Both the position numbers and the translations under genes were made by a program. The notes under the pieces are model-generated. The model was not told the DNA's origin. It did no database searches and saw only the letters and a list, made by a program, of their open reading frames with translations. A stretch of 64,000 nt of DNA from WHSW01 sp963769945 (GTDB lineage Bacteria > Actinomycetota > Thermoleophilia > Solirubrobacterales > 70-9), in the NCBI GenBank assembly GCA_963769945.1, contig CAVYOA010000007.1, positions 3,527 to 67,526 of the forward strand, in the 5' to 3' direction. Below, piece by piece: positions 34,487-41,995 of this stretch (positions within the stretch are counted from its first letter, which is position 1; every line of letters begins with the position of its first letter).

Positions 34487-34927
34487 CTATTTCGGATCGG
34501 CGATCGCCTCTGGCGCGGCCGGGCCGTGATCGTGGCGGCCGAGCCGCTCGGCGGGAAAGATCGAGAAGCTGCCGAGCGCGGTCGCCAAAAGCCGATCGCT
34601 CTCATCGACGACCTCGGAGCGAAGCACCGCAACACGGTCGTTTCGGCGATCAAGCGTGCTCGTGCAGACGACGTCGCCTTCGCGGGCTGTGCGCAGGTAA
34701 TTGATCGAAATGCCGATCGTCGCAATTCGCTCACCCTTCTCGCGATGGCGCCACAACGCCGAGCCCATCGAGTAGTCGACCATCGCGTAGGCGACTGGGC
34801 CGGCGAGCAGCCCGGCCGGGTTGATCAGCTCCGGGCGGATCGTCAGCCGGACGCGGTCGTAGCTCTCCCAGCGCAGGCCGAGCCAGCGGGTGAGGCCGTC
34901 GATGCCGCCGTACTCGCCGTCGTTCAC
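34487..34927 (-). CDS. PaaI-type hotdog-fold thioesterase
   Basis: The product starts at GTG 34927 (VNDGEYGG); codons further upstream are shadow of the next gene. The 146 residues show DRVRLTIRPELINPAGLLAGPVAYAMVDYSMGSALW, the PaaI-like hotdog core in which N..G.LHGG is replaced by NPAGLLAG. INYLRTAREGDVVCTSTLDRRNDRVAVLRSEVVDESDRLLATALGSFSIF completes the domain. It probably hydrolyses an acyl- or aryl-CoA. The altered HGG segment makes the activity uncertain. It lies just downstream of the sugar dehydrogenase genes. Confidence 0.78.
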   Translation of the reverse strand: MNDGEYGGIDGLTRWLGLRWESYDRVRLTIRPELINPAGLLAGPVAYAMVDYSMGSALWRHREKGERIATIGISINYLRTAREGDVVCTSTLDRRNDRVAVLRSEVVDESDRLLATALGSFSIFPAERLGRHDHGPAAPEAIADPK

Positions 34928-34937
34928 CTGGCGCAGC

Positions 34938-36104
34938 TCAGTTCTGGACGATGCGAAAAACGTCGCCGCCGAGCGAGACGACGTAGAGCTTGTCGCCGGC
35001 CCCTTCCCCGAAGGAGCTGGGTGAATCGACGCTGAGGCCGACCGCGGCGTCGGTCGAGCTCGGGTTCTGGGCGCCGGGGTCGAGCGAGCGAATCTCGCCG
35101 GCGCAGAAGTCCGCATAGACGTATCGACCGGTCAGAGCCGGTGTGTTCGCGTCGCGCGAGACGTAGCCGCCGGTGATTGCGCAGTTGGGTCCGTTGGAGT
35201 CGTATTGATGGATCGGGGCCTTGTAGTTGGCGGGCTCGCTGCCGTTGCCATCGAAAACGGAGTTGCCCTCGAACAGGTCCCAGCCGAAGTTGGCACCCAG
35301 GGCATTGTCGAGACCGACGTGGTCGATCTCCTCGAAGTCATCCTGGCCGACGTCGCCGATCGCGAGCGCCCCGGTCTTCGAGTCGAAGGAGAAGCGATAC
35401 GGGTTTCGCAGGCCCAGCGCATAGATCTCACCGGCGCCACCTGCCCCGCCGGCGAATGGGTTGGAGTTGGGGACGGCGTAGCCACCGCCCTTCCGTGGCG
35501 CCAGGCGCAGCAGCTTGCCGAGCAAGCTCGACCTGTTCTGAGCGTTGGCGTCGGGGTCGCCGGAGCTGCCACCGTCGCCGGTTGCGAGATAGAGCAAGCC
35601 GTCGGGCCCGAATTGCAGCTGGCCGCCGTTGTGGTTGCTGAAGCTCGGATGCGAGATCTCGATCACCTTGTGTCGCGAACGTGGATCGGCGCGGGTGGCG
35701 CTCTTTCGCTTGCGCTTCAGCTGGTCGACGCGGATGTCGCCGTCGTCGGTGACGTAGTAGACGTAGAAGCGCCGGTTGCGCTCATAGCCGGGGTCGAAGG
35801 CGATCGAGAGCAGACCCTGCTCGCCGCCGTAGTTGACGACATCCTCGAGATTGACGAAGGCCTGCTTGAGCAGCTTGCCCTTGCGCAGGATGCGAACCTG
35901 TCCTGGCTGCTCGACCACGAACAGCAGCTTGTTCGAGCCGGGCGCGTTGTCGACATACACGGGGGCGTTGAGGCCGCCCGTGATTCGCTCGAGCGACAGA
36001 CCGCCGCCCTGCGCCGGCGAGCTCGCGGCCAAAGCCAGGCCGAGTCCGAGCGCGCCGCATGCCATCGCCGCAGCGACAGTTCCCCTGCTGAAACGAACCG
36101 CCAT
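34938..36104 (-). CDS. PQQ-dependent sugar (aldose) dehydrogenase-like beta-propeller, secreted
   Basis: A complete 388-residue protein with a signal peptide (AAAMACGALGLGLALAASSPAQ). Motifs: NAPVYVDNAPGSNKLLFVVEQPGQVRI, YGGEQGLLSIAFDPGY, SNHNGGQLQFGPDGLLYLATGDGGSSGDP, EIYALGLRNPYRFSFD, IGDVGQDDFEEID and NFGWDLFEG. These are the signatures of the soluble glucose/aldose dehydrogenase and Hedgehog-interacting-protein-like six-bladed propeller. It oxidises a sugar or sugar-like compound in the periplasmic/outer space if PQQ is available. PQQ genes are not in the window. The next gene upstream (36131-37323) is a paralogue on the same strand, 26 bases away. Confidence 0.9.
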   Translation of the reverse strand: MAVRFSRGTVAAAMACGALGLGLALAASSPAQGGGLSLERITGGLNAPVYVDNAPGSNKLLFVVEQPGQVRILRKGKLLKQAFVNLEDVVNYGGEQGLLSIAFDPGYERNRRFYVYYVTDDGDIRVDQLKRKRKSATRADPRSRHKVIEISHPSFSNHNGGQLQFGPDGLLYLATGDGGSSGDPDANAQNRSSLLGKLLRLAPRKGGGYAVPNSNPFAGGAGGAGEIYALGLRNPYRFSFDSKTGALAIGDVGQDDFEEIDHVGLDNALGANFGWDLFEGNSVFDGNGSEPANYKAPIHQYDSNGPNCAITGGYVSRDANTPALTGRYVYADFCAGEIRSLDPGAQNPSSTDAAVGLSVDSPSSFGEGAGDKLYVVSLGGDVFRIVQN

Positions 36105-36130
36105 CGTCAGCTCAGACTAGCGGTCGTCGC

Positions 36131-37323
36131 TCATTCGTCGGCCGCGAGCCGGTACACGGGCGCCTTCCAGCGACGTCGCGTAGATGCGCCCGGCAGCGTC
36201 CTCGCCGAACGAGCTCAGCGCCGGCACCTCGAGCCCGAGCTCGCGGTCGTCGCCGGCCGTCTCGCCGGCCGTGGCCGTGAAGCTGCGCAGCTCGCCCTCG
36301 CAGTAGTCGCCGTAGAGATAGCGGCCGTAGAGCGAGGGCAGCTCGCGATCGCGAACGACGTAGCCGCCGGTCACCGAGCAACCACGGTCGCGGCCGTACT
36401 GAAGCGTCGGCTCGATCGCGCCCGGCGCCTCTTGATCGTCGTTGTAGGGCTCTGTTCCCTCGAACGCCGACCAGCCGAAGTTGAGCTCGCGATCGAGCTC
36501 GCCCGCCGGCACCGAGTCGATCTCCTCGATCTCGTCCTGGCCGACATCGCCGATCCAAAGATCGCCGCTCTCGCGATCGAACGAGTAGCGCCACGGATTG
36601 CGTAGACCGAGGGCGGCGATCTCGGTGTCGCCGGACTCCGTGTCGATGCGAAGCAGCTTGCCGAGCAGGCTGGAAGGGTCCTGGCCGTTTCGCTCGGGAT
36701 CGCCGGCGGCACCGCCATCACCGGTCCCCGCATAGAGCTCGCCGTCGGGGCCGAAGACGAGCAGGCCGCCGTTGTGGTTGGCGGCGAAGTCCTCGATCGA
36801 GACCAGCTCACGCGCATTGCCCGGGTTGGAGCCGTCGGCGCCGGCCTCGTACTCGATGATCTTCGTCGTGCCCTCGACGATCGGTGTAGTAGACGTAGAG
36901 CAGGCCCGACCGCTCGTAGTCGGGGGCGAAGGCGACCGAGAGCAGGCCCTGTTCGCCACCGCACACGATCAGCTCCGAAACGTCGAGGAAGACGTCGGGC
37001 TCGGAGCCGTCCAGCGGCACGCGCTCGATCTCGCCGCATTGCTCCACGACGTAGAGGTGGTCGGGATCACTCTCAGGCTGAGTCACGTACAGCGGCTGGT
37101 CGAACTCGCCGATCTCCTGCAGCGCGACGCCGCCGTCGCCGTCTCCGACCGGCGGCTTCGCCGCCTGCCGAGGATCGGACGGCGGGCTTGAGGTCGTGGT
37201 CGATGGCGCGGTCGCTTGCCCCGCGGAGGTGGTCGCTGGAGCGTCGTCGCTCGAGCCGCATCCCGCGACCGCGATCGCTGCTGCGGCTACCGCCGCACCG
37301 AGTAAACGTCCCACCCGCATCAC
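36131..37323 (-). CDS. PQQ-dependent sugar dehydrogenase-like lipoprotein (two frameshifts)
   Basis: A paralogue of the 34938 gene but lipid-anchored. Residues 1-21 form a signal with lipobox VAGC, then a Ser/Thr/Pro-rich spacer, then DQPLYVTQPESDPDHLYVVEQCGEIERV and CGGEQGLLSVAFAPDYERSG. Near 36890 the chain moves to another frame (ANHNGGLLVFGPDGELYAGTGDGGAAGDP, ALGLRNPWRYSFD, IGDVGQDEIEEID, NFGWSAFEGTEPY). Near 36165 it shifts again to end VYRLAADE at TGA 36131-36133. With the two indels corrected, the protein is about 397 residues and complete. It probably performs a related oxidation at the outer face of the membrane. Confidence 0.82.
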
Positions 37324-37452
37324 CGCAAAACGTTAGACGACCGTTAACGCGGGATGTGGAAGCTTCGGTTCCTTGACGGCGCGGCCGTGGGAGCACGTCG
37401 GATTGTCTTGCTGGGTAGAGGAGCGGCGGGCGACGGCTTGACCGCGAGATCG

Positions 37453-37501
37453 GACTTGTGGAGGTCTGGGAACGACAGTCGTTCCTGGATCTCCACGGGT
37501 C
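37453..37501 (+). promoter_or_regulatory. 23-bp RNA hairpin with only G-U deviations, upstream of a surface-protein gene
   Basis: Bases 37453-37475 pair with 37479-37501 over a CAG loop: 23 consecutive pairs, 18 Watson-Crick and 5 G-U (56-98, 57-97, 64-90, 67-87 and 68-86 in the last two digits). On the minus strand those five would be A-C mismatches, so the structure favours a plus-strand RNA. It lies 44 bases before GTG 37546 and far from any plus-strand stop, so it is not a normal terminator. It may be a 5' leader structure or a small RNA. Confidence 0.6.
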
Positions 37502-37545
37502 GTAGAAAGCTTGCCGGGCATCGACCGGAGGAGTACGCTTTCGTC

Positions 37546-38241
37546 GTGAGAATCAGGGTGCCGTCTCCGGCGACAGCGTTGAGCATCCTCGCACTCGTAG
37601 TGGCGCTGGGCGGTAGCGCCTATGCGGCCTTGAACGTCACCGGCAAGGACGTCGAGAACGGTTCGCTCGCGGGCAAGGATCTGAAGAAGGACACGCTGGG
37701 CGGCAAGCAGATCGCCGAGGCGAAGCTGGAGTCCGTCCCGAACGCAGCGCGGCCGAAACGGCCAAGCTGGCAGACACCGCGAAAACGCGCCGACACCGCC
37801 ACGCGCGCCGACTCCGCCGCGACGTCCGACCGCGCAACGTCCGCGGCGGCGCTGGACCGGCTTCAGCTTCGTGACGATCGACGCGACAATGGCGGTCGAC
37901 GCTGCCCCGATCCCGCCCGTCCTCGATCTCGGTGGACTGCGTATCCACTGGGATGCAACTCCGCATTCGCCAGCAACGTCGCGGCGTCGACCACGATCGA
38001 CGACGCGAAGATCCGCACGAGCTTCTTCAGAGGAGACAACGACACGATCGTCCAGGCCAACGACGATTTCGACACTGCCGAGCCCTTCAGCCTCACGCCC
38101 GAATTCGGGGAGCAAGGGATGGCTCAGGTCGTCTATCAGTCGGGAGCCGGCGGCCGCGTGGTCACTGCCACCTTCAACATCGACGCCGGGCCGGGCAACT
38201 TCTGTCACGCCTACGGCCACGCCGTGGCCGAAGCCCCGTAA
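37546..38241 (+). CDS. Surface-exposed protein with signal peptide (several frameshifts)
   Basis: From GTG 37546 (GGAGGAG lies 13 bases upstream) the chain has a signal sequence (ATALSILALVVALGGSAYAA). Short Gly-Lys-Asp repeats follow (NVTGKDVENGSLAGKDLKKDTLGGKQI), a motif of many Thermoleophilia exported proteins. Around 37750-37800 and 37870-37950 the sensible reading moves between frames (ETAKLADTAK, then ADTATRADSAATSDRATS, then FVTIDATMAVDAAPIPPVLDLGG, then NSAFASNVAASTTIDDAKI). The C-terminal beta-rich part (IVQANDDFDTAEPFSLTP ... VYQSGAGGRVVTATFNIDAG) resembles other such proteins. Function unknown. The coordinates join at least three frame changes. Confidence 0.55.
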   Translation: MRIRVPSPATALSILALVVALGGSAYAALNVTGKDVENGSLAGKDLKKDTLGGKQIAEAKLESVPNAARPKRPSWQTPRKRADTATRADSAATSDRATSAAALDRLQLRDDRRDNGGRRCPDPARPRSRWTAYPLGCNSAFASNVAASTTIDDAKIRTSFFRGDNDTIVQANDDFDTAEPFSLTPEFGEQGMAQVVYQSGAGGRVVTATFNIDAGPGNFCHAYGHAVAEAP

Positions 38242-38293
38242 TCGACGACGCGAACCCGCGAAGGTGGCGGCCCGGTTTCCGCAGCGTCGCTGA

Positions 38294-38995
38294 TCAGTCT
38301 TCGGTGATGACCTGGCCGGCGTCGTTGACGCGAGCGCTCGGCGGCTTGTCGGTGATCGTGACGACGAACTCGCCTTCGACGGGGCTGCCATCGTCGGTCA
38401 CCGCCCTCGCCTTGCCGGTGAGGCCGGCGGCGAGCTCGTAGTGGACGGTGTAGGTGCCGGCGACGACGGGCGTCACGCGCCAGACGATGTCGCGGCTCTC
38501 ACCGGCGGGCAGCTCACCAAACGAGAAGGTGTCGGTCTGTGCCGCTTCCGAGCCACCGGAAGGGGCCGCGTCGAGGGCTTTGTCGTCGTCACCTTCGCTC
38601 GCGAGCTTCGGGTACCCGTTCTCGAGAATCCACACGGGCCGGTTGGGGTCGGCGAGACCTGGCTGCTCGGAGCGAACCGAGAACGAGCCGCTGGCTTTTT
38701 CATCGCCGGTGTAGATCGTCACGGCGAGGTCGGGGATCACCTCGTCGCCGGTGTTTTCGACCTCCATGCGCAAGTCGCTGGTCTGAGCGAGTCGCTGCTT
38801 TGTCGGGAACTTGGCGGAGACGATCTCAACCGGAAACTCGCCCTCGGGCTCGTTGACGTCCTGGCGTTCCTTGTCGCTGCCGCAGCCCGAAACCGCGACC
38901 GAAACGGCGAGGGCGGTCGTCAGCAGGCCGGTTCCTGCTCGCGCACCTCGGCGCTTTCGCGGCGGGTGGGCGTTGATGGCGGTCTCCTCCCCCAA
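38294..38995 (-). CDS. Lipoprotein with Ig-like (CARDB-type) fold, unknown
   Basis: The 233-residue product has a basic N-terminus, hydrophobic stretch and lipobox VSGC (Cys about residue 38). A beta-rich domain follows (FPVEIVSAKFPTKQRLAQTSDLRMEVENTGDEVIPDLAVTIYTG), then GELPAGESRDIVWRVTPVVAGTYTVHYELAAGL. This pattern is typical of CARDB-like adhesion/ligand modules. The nominal start is TTG 38995. The ribosome site GGAGGAG (38983-38989) would better serve an ATC codon at 38975-38977, so the true start is uncertain. It is divergent from the lipid-transporter operon (195 bases) and may be its extracytoplasmic accessory (inference). Confidence 0.65.
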   Translation of the reverse strand: MGEETAINAHPPRKRRGARAGTGLLTTALAVSVAVSGCGSDKERQDVNEPEGEFPVEIVSAKFPTKQRLAQTSDLRMEVENTGDEVIPDLAVTIYTGDEKASGSFSVRSEQPGLADPNRPVWILENGYPKLASEGDDDKALDAAPSGGSEAAQTDTFSFGELPAGESRDIVWRVTPVVAGTYTVHYELAAGLTGKARAVTDDGSPVEGEFVVTITDKPPSARVNDAGQVITED

Positions 38996-39190
38996 AGCGC
39001 GGGGAACATACCACCGCTAGGCCTTCTGACCAAGCACATTGTCCCTGCAAGGGGCGATCTGGCGCTGCGCGAGGGCTTCTGGGAGGACCGCCTGGCGACT
39101 GTCGAACAGTTAGGGGTTGGCATCGAGCATCGCCATCGAATACTCTTGAGCGGCTGACGTCGGAAATGGCCGGCGGGGCCGGAGGAGAGA

Positions 39191-39997
39191 ATGGTCAGAT
39201 CAGTCGCTGATAGGGCATTTTTGCCCGCCAAATCGGTCTTCGAGCAGGTCGGGAACATGATGATCCTGACCGGCAAGACGTTGTCGGCGGCGGTCAGGCC
39301 CCCGTTCCCGTACGGCGGCGAGTTCATCAGCCAATTCCTTTTCGCGCTCCAGCTCTGCTGGTTCCCGATGATGATCTCGACCGTGGCCTTCGGCTTCGGC
39401 GCCCCCGGCCTGCAAGCGGCGAACTTCCTCAGCCTCTTCGGTGCGCTCGACCGTCTCGGCGGATTCTTCATCTTGGCCTCCGTGCGTGAGTTCGCGCCCT
39501 TCGTCACCGCCGTCGTCGTCGCCGGCGTCGCCGGCACCGCGATCACCGCCGACCTCGGCGCACGCAAGATCCGCGAGGAGCTCGACGCGCTGCAGGTGCT
39601 CGGCGTCGACCCGATCAAGAACCTCGTCGTGCCGCGCTTCTTGGCCCTGATGCTGATCACCGGGCTGATGGACATCTACGCACTGCTGTTCGGAATCTCC
39701 GGCGGCATCTTCGCCGAGATCGCCTACGGCCAGCCCCTCGGCGGTTTCTTCGCGACCTTGTTCACCAACGCGTCGGTAGTGGACTTATGGGGGTCGATCC
39801 TCAAGTGCACGATGTTCGGCGCGATCATCGCCGTCGTCTGTTGCTACAAAGGGATGAATGCGTCCGGAGGCGCAGAGGGGGTGGGCCGTGCCGTCAACCA
39901 AGCGGTCGTAATCGCCTTCCTCGGCGTCTTTGCCTTCAACTATGTGTTCACGCAGACACTGCTGGCGACCAACCCTGAGATCTCGGTGATCAAGTGA
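39191..39997 (+). CDS. MlaE/YrbE-family lipid ABC transporter permease 1
   Basis: A 268-residue integral membrane protein with the MlaE signature ISTVAFGFGAPG, REFAPFVTAVVVAGVAGTAITADLGARKIREELDALQVLGVDPIKNLVVPRFLAL, and GMNASGGAEGVGRAVNQAVV near the C-terminus. A strong ribosome site (GGAGGAGA) precedes ATG 39191. Together with the second permease and MlaF ATPase it forms the core of an MCE-type phospholipid/steroid transporter at the inner membrane. No MCE (MlaD) substrate-channel protein is encoded beside it. Confidence 0.93.
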   Translation: MVRSVADRAFLPAKSVFEQVGNMMILTGKTLSAAVRPPFPYGGEFISQFLFALQLCWFPMMISTVAFGFGAPGLQAANFLSLFGALDRLGGFFILASVREFAPFVTAVVVAGVAGTAITADLGARKIREELDALQVLGVDPIKNLVVPRFLALMLITGLMDIYALLFGISGGIFAEIAYGQPLGGFFATLFTNASVVDLWGSILKCTMFGAIIAVVCCYKGMNASGGAEGVGRAVNQAVVIAFLGVFAFNYVFTQTLLATNPEISVIK

Positions 39998-40028
39998 TCG
40001 AGACACGCCTCGAAGGTTTGAGTGGCTG

Positions 40029-40823
40029 ATGGGCTGGCTCGCGGTACCTCGAGATTGGCTCGCCTCGTTGGGCGACATCACTCGCTTCGGCGGGCGGGTG
40101 ATGGGGATTGTCTACTCGGGGCGGGTGTTGCCGTTCTTCGGCGAAGCGCTGCGCCAGGCCGGGATCTTGATCCTCGGTTCCGCGATCGTGATCTGGGGGC
40201 TCGTGTTCATCCTCGGCCTCACCTGTGGCATCGAGGGCGCCTACTTCACCCGGGCCCAGGGCGCCCCCGCCTACGCCGGCGTCTTTGCCGCCTGGTGTGA
40301 TCTGCGCGAGGTCATCCCCTACGCATTCGGTTACATGATGGCCGCCAAGGTCGGCACCGGAATCGTCGCCGAGCTGGGCGCGATGCGGATTTCCGACGAG
40401 ATCGACGCGCTCGAGGTGATGGGCGTCAACCCGATGATCTTCCTCTGCGGAACGCGCCTCCTCGGCGCCTGGATCACCTTGCCGTTCATCTACCTCGCCG
40501 GCATCGGCGTTGGCTATTTCGCCTCCTACATCGCCATCGTCGAGCAGGTAGGCGAGGTCTCATCCGGTGGGTACTTCCTCATCTTCTGGATGTTCCAGAA
40601 CCCACCCGATCTCATATTCAGCCTGATCAAAGCAATGTTCATGGCGACTGTGATCGTGCTCGTCGGCTGTTATTACGGCTACACGGCTTCGGGCGGTCCG
40701 GTCGGGGTCGGTACCGCAACTGCGAAATCGATGGTTTTGAACATCGTCTTAGTCCACCTCATCGGGATGATGGGAACGCTCGTCTTTTGGGGAGCCAATC
40801 CGCGAGCGCCAATCGGCGGCTAG
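40029..40823 (+). CDS. MlaE/YrbE-family lipid ABC transporter permease 2
   Basis: A 264-residue permease with AYAGVFAAWCDLREVIPYAFGYMMAAKVGTGIVAELGAMRISDEIDALEVMGVNPMIFL, the MlaE coupling segment, and YGYTASGGPVGVGTATAKSMV, the family's C-terminal motif. It is 31 bases downstream of permease 1, as in actinobacterial YrbEA-YrbEB pairs, which are thought to form a heterodimer. At least five membrane segments are visible. Confidence 0.93.
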   Translation: MGWLAVPRDWLASLGDITRFGGRVMGIVYSGRVLPFFGEALRQAGILILGSAIVIWGLVFILGLTCGIEGAYFTRAQGAPAYAGVFAAWCDLREVIPYAFGYMMAAKVGTGIVAELGAMRISDEIDALEVMGVNPMIFLCGTRLLGAWITLPFIYLAGIGVGYFASYIAIVEQVGEVSSGGYFLIFWMFQNPPDLIFSLIKAMFMATVIVLVGCYYGYTASGGPVGVGTATAKSMVLNIVLVHLIGMMGTLVFWGANPRAPIGG

Positions 40824-40846
40824 GCGGGGAACACGGAGAGAGAACT

Positions 40847-41866
40847 ATGGCCGAGGAACGAACCACCGACGAGCGCGAGTACTCGGACGAGTACGGCGAC
40901 AACGAGGAGTCGTCAACGACTTCGGCTGCGGCCACGAGCGACTCGGATTCGCACGAGGATTCACAAGAGGCACCGCAGGGGAGGGCCGAGGATTACGAGG
41001 AGCCCGCACCCGAGCTCGGCAGCCTGCACGAGGACTACTCGATCCCCGGCGTCGACGAGTCCGAGCCAGACCCTTATGTCTGGCACACGGGCGAGAAGCG
41101 CGATCACGGCGGCGAGGACGCGATCGAGATCATCGACGTCGTCAAGCAGTTCGGCCGCACGCGGATTCTCAACGGGCTCAATCTCGGCCTGCCCGACGAC
41201 CAGATCTCGATGGTCCTGGGACCTTCGGGCACCGGCAAGAGCGTCCTGATCAAGCACATCGTCGGCCTGCTCTATCCCGATTCGGGCGACGTGCTCGTGC
41301 ATGGCGAGTCGGTCCCCAACATGACCGACGACGAGCTCTTCGAGATGCGCAAGAAGTTCGGCCTGCTGTTTCAGGATGGCGCCCTGTTCGGCTCGATGAA
41401 CGTTTTCGACAACACCGCTTTCCCGCTGCGCCAGCACACCGACAAGTCAGAAGACGAGATCGGCGAGACGGTGAACATGCGGCTCAACGAAGTCGGCCTC
41501 AGTCATGCCACCGACAAGATGCCCAACGAGCTCTCCGGCGGCATGCGAAAGCGCGCCGGCTTCGCTCGCGCGCTCGTGCTCGACCCGGCGATCGTCATGT
41601 TCGATGAGCCCGACTCCGGCCTCGACCCGGTTCGCACTGCGCTGCTGTGCGAGCTCGTGCGCGAGATCCACGAGGAAAACGGCGGCTGCTACATGGTCAT
41701 CAGTCACGACCTCGGCACCGCGCGGCGGATCGCCGACTTCATCGCCGTGCTGTGGAAGGGCAAGATCGTCGAGTCTGGCCCATCGGAGGAGCTGTTCAAC
41801 TCCGAGAACGAGTTCGTCTCGCAATTCCTCAACGCGGAGACTCAAGGACCCCTCGCGATGGATTGA
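40847..41866 (+). CDS. MlaF/Mkl-type ABC transporter ATPase with acidic N-terminal extension
   Basis: The 339-residue ATPase starts at ATG 40847 behind GGAGAG. Residues 1-85 are an Asp/Glu/Ser/Thr-rich, probably disordered extension. The ABC domain follows: VVKQFGRTRILNGL, Walker A LGPSGTGKSV, Q-loop LLFQDGALFGSMNVFDN, signature LSGGMRKRAGFARALVLDP, Walker B IVMFDEPDSGLDPV and switch VISHDLGTARRIAD. FQDGALFGSMNV and LSGGMRKR are MlaF/Mkl hallmarks. It energises the two MlaE permeases. The acidic extension is longer than in the proteobacterial MlaF I know of. Confidence 0.94.
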   Translation: MAEERTTDEREYSDEYGDNEESSTTSAAATSDSDSHEDSQEAPQGRAEDYEEPAPELGSLHEDYSIPGVDESEPDPYVWHTGEKRDHGGEDAIEIIDVVKQFGRTRILNGLNLGLPDDQISMVLGPSGTGKSVLIKHIVGLLYPDSGDVLVHGESVPNMTDDELFEMRKKFGLLFQDGALFGSMNVFDNTAFPLRQHTDKSEDEIGETVNMRLNEVGLSHATDKMPNELSGGMRKRAGFARALVLDPAIVMFDEPDSGLDPVRTALLCELVREIHEENGGCYMVISHDLGTARRIADFIAVLWKGKIVESGPSEELFNSENEFVSQFLNAETQGPLAMD

Positions 41867-41995
41867 GGCCCGCGGCGGACTGAGGACGCCCTGGGCGGCG
41901 TCATCGGTCGCTCGTGTGCAGAGCACACTTCGCTCCCTGCTTCCTTGCTCAGGACGCCCCAGTCCACCGCGAGGCTTGGCACTCGTGCGGGCTGA

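Noticed and set aside
37471..37484. LexA/SOS box in GAAC...GTTC at the 37.45-kb hairpin
   Set aside because: The half-sites are 7 bases apart. The actinobacterial SOS box needs GAAC-N4-GTTC, and the symmetry is explained by the longer hairpin.
37354..37545. N-terminal extension of the surface-protein frame
   Set aside because: The signal peptide begins at GTG 37546 behind GGAGGAG. The upstream codons run through the hairpin and have no protein character.
39037..39157. Open stretch ending LATVEQLGVGIEHRHRILLSG before the first MlaE gene
   Set aside because: It continues from antisense of the lipoprotein gene and has no start or homology that I recognise. Probably chance.
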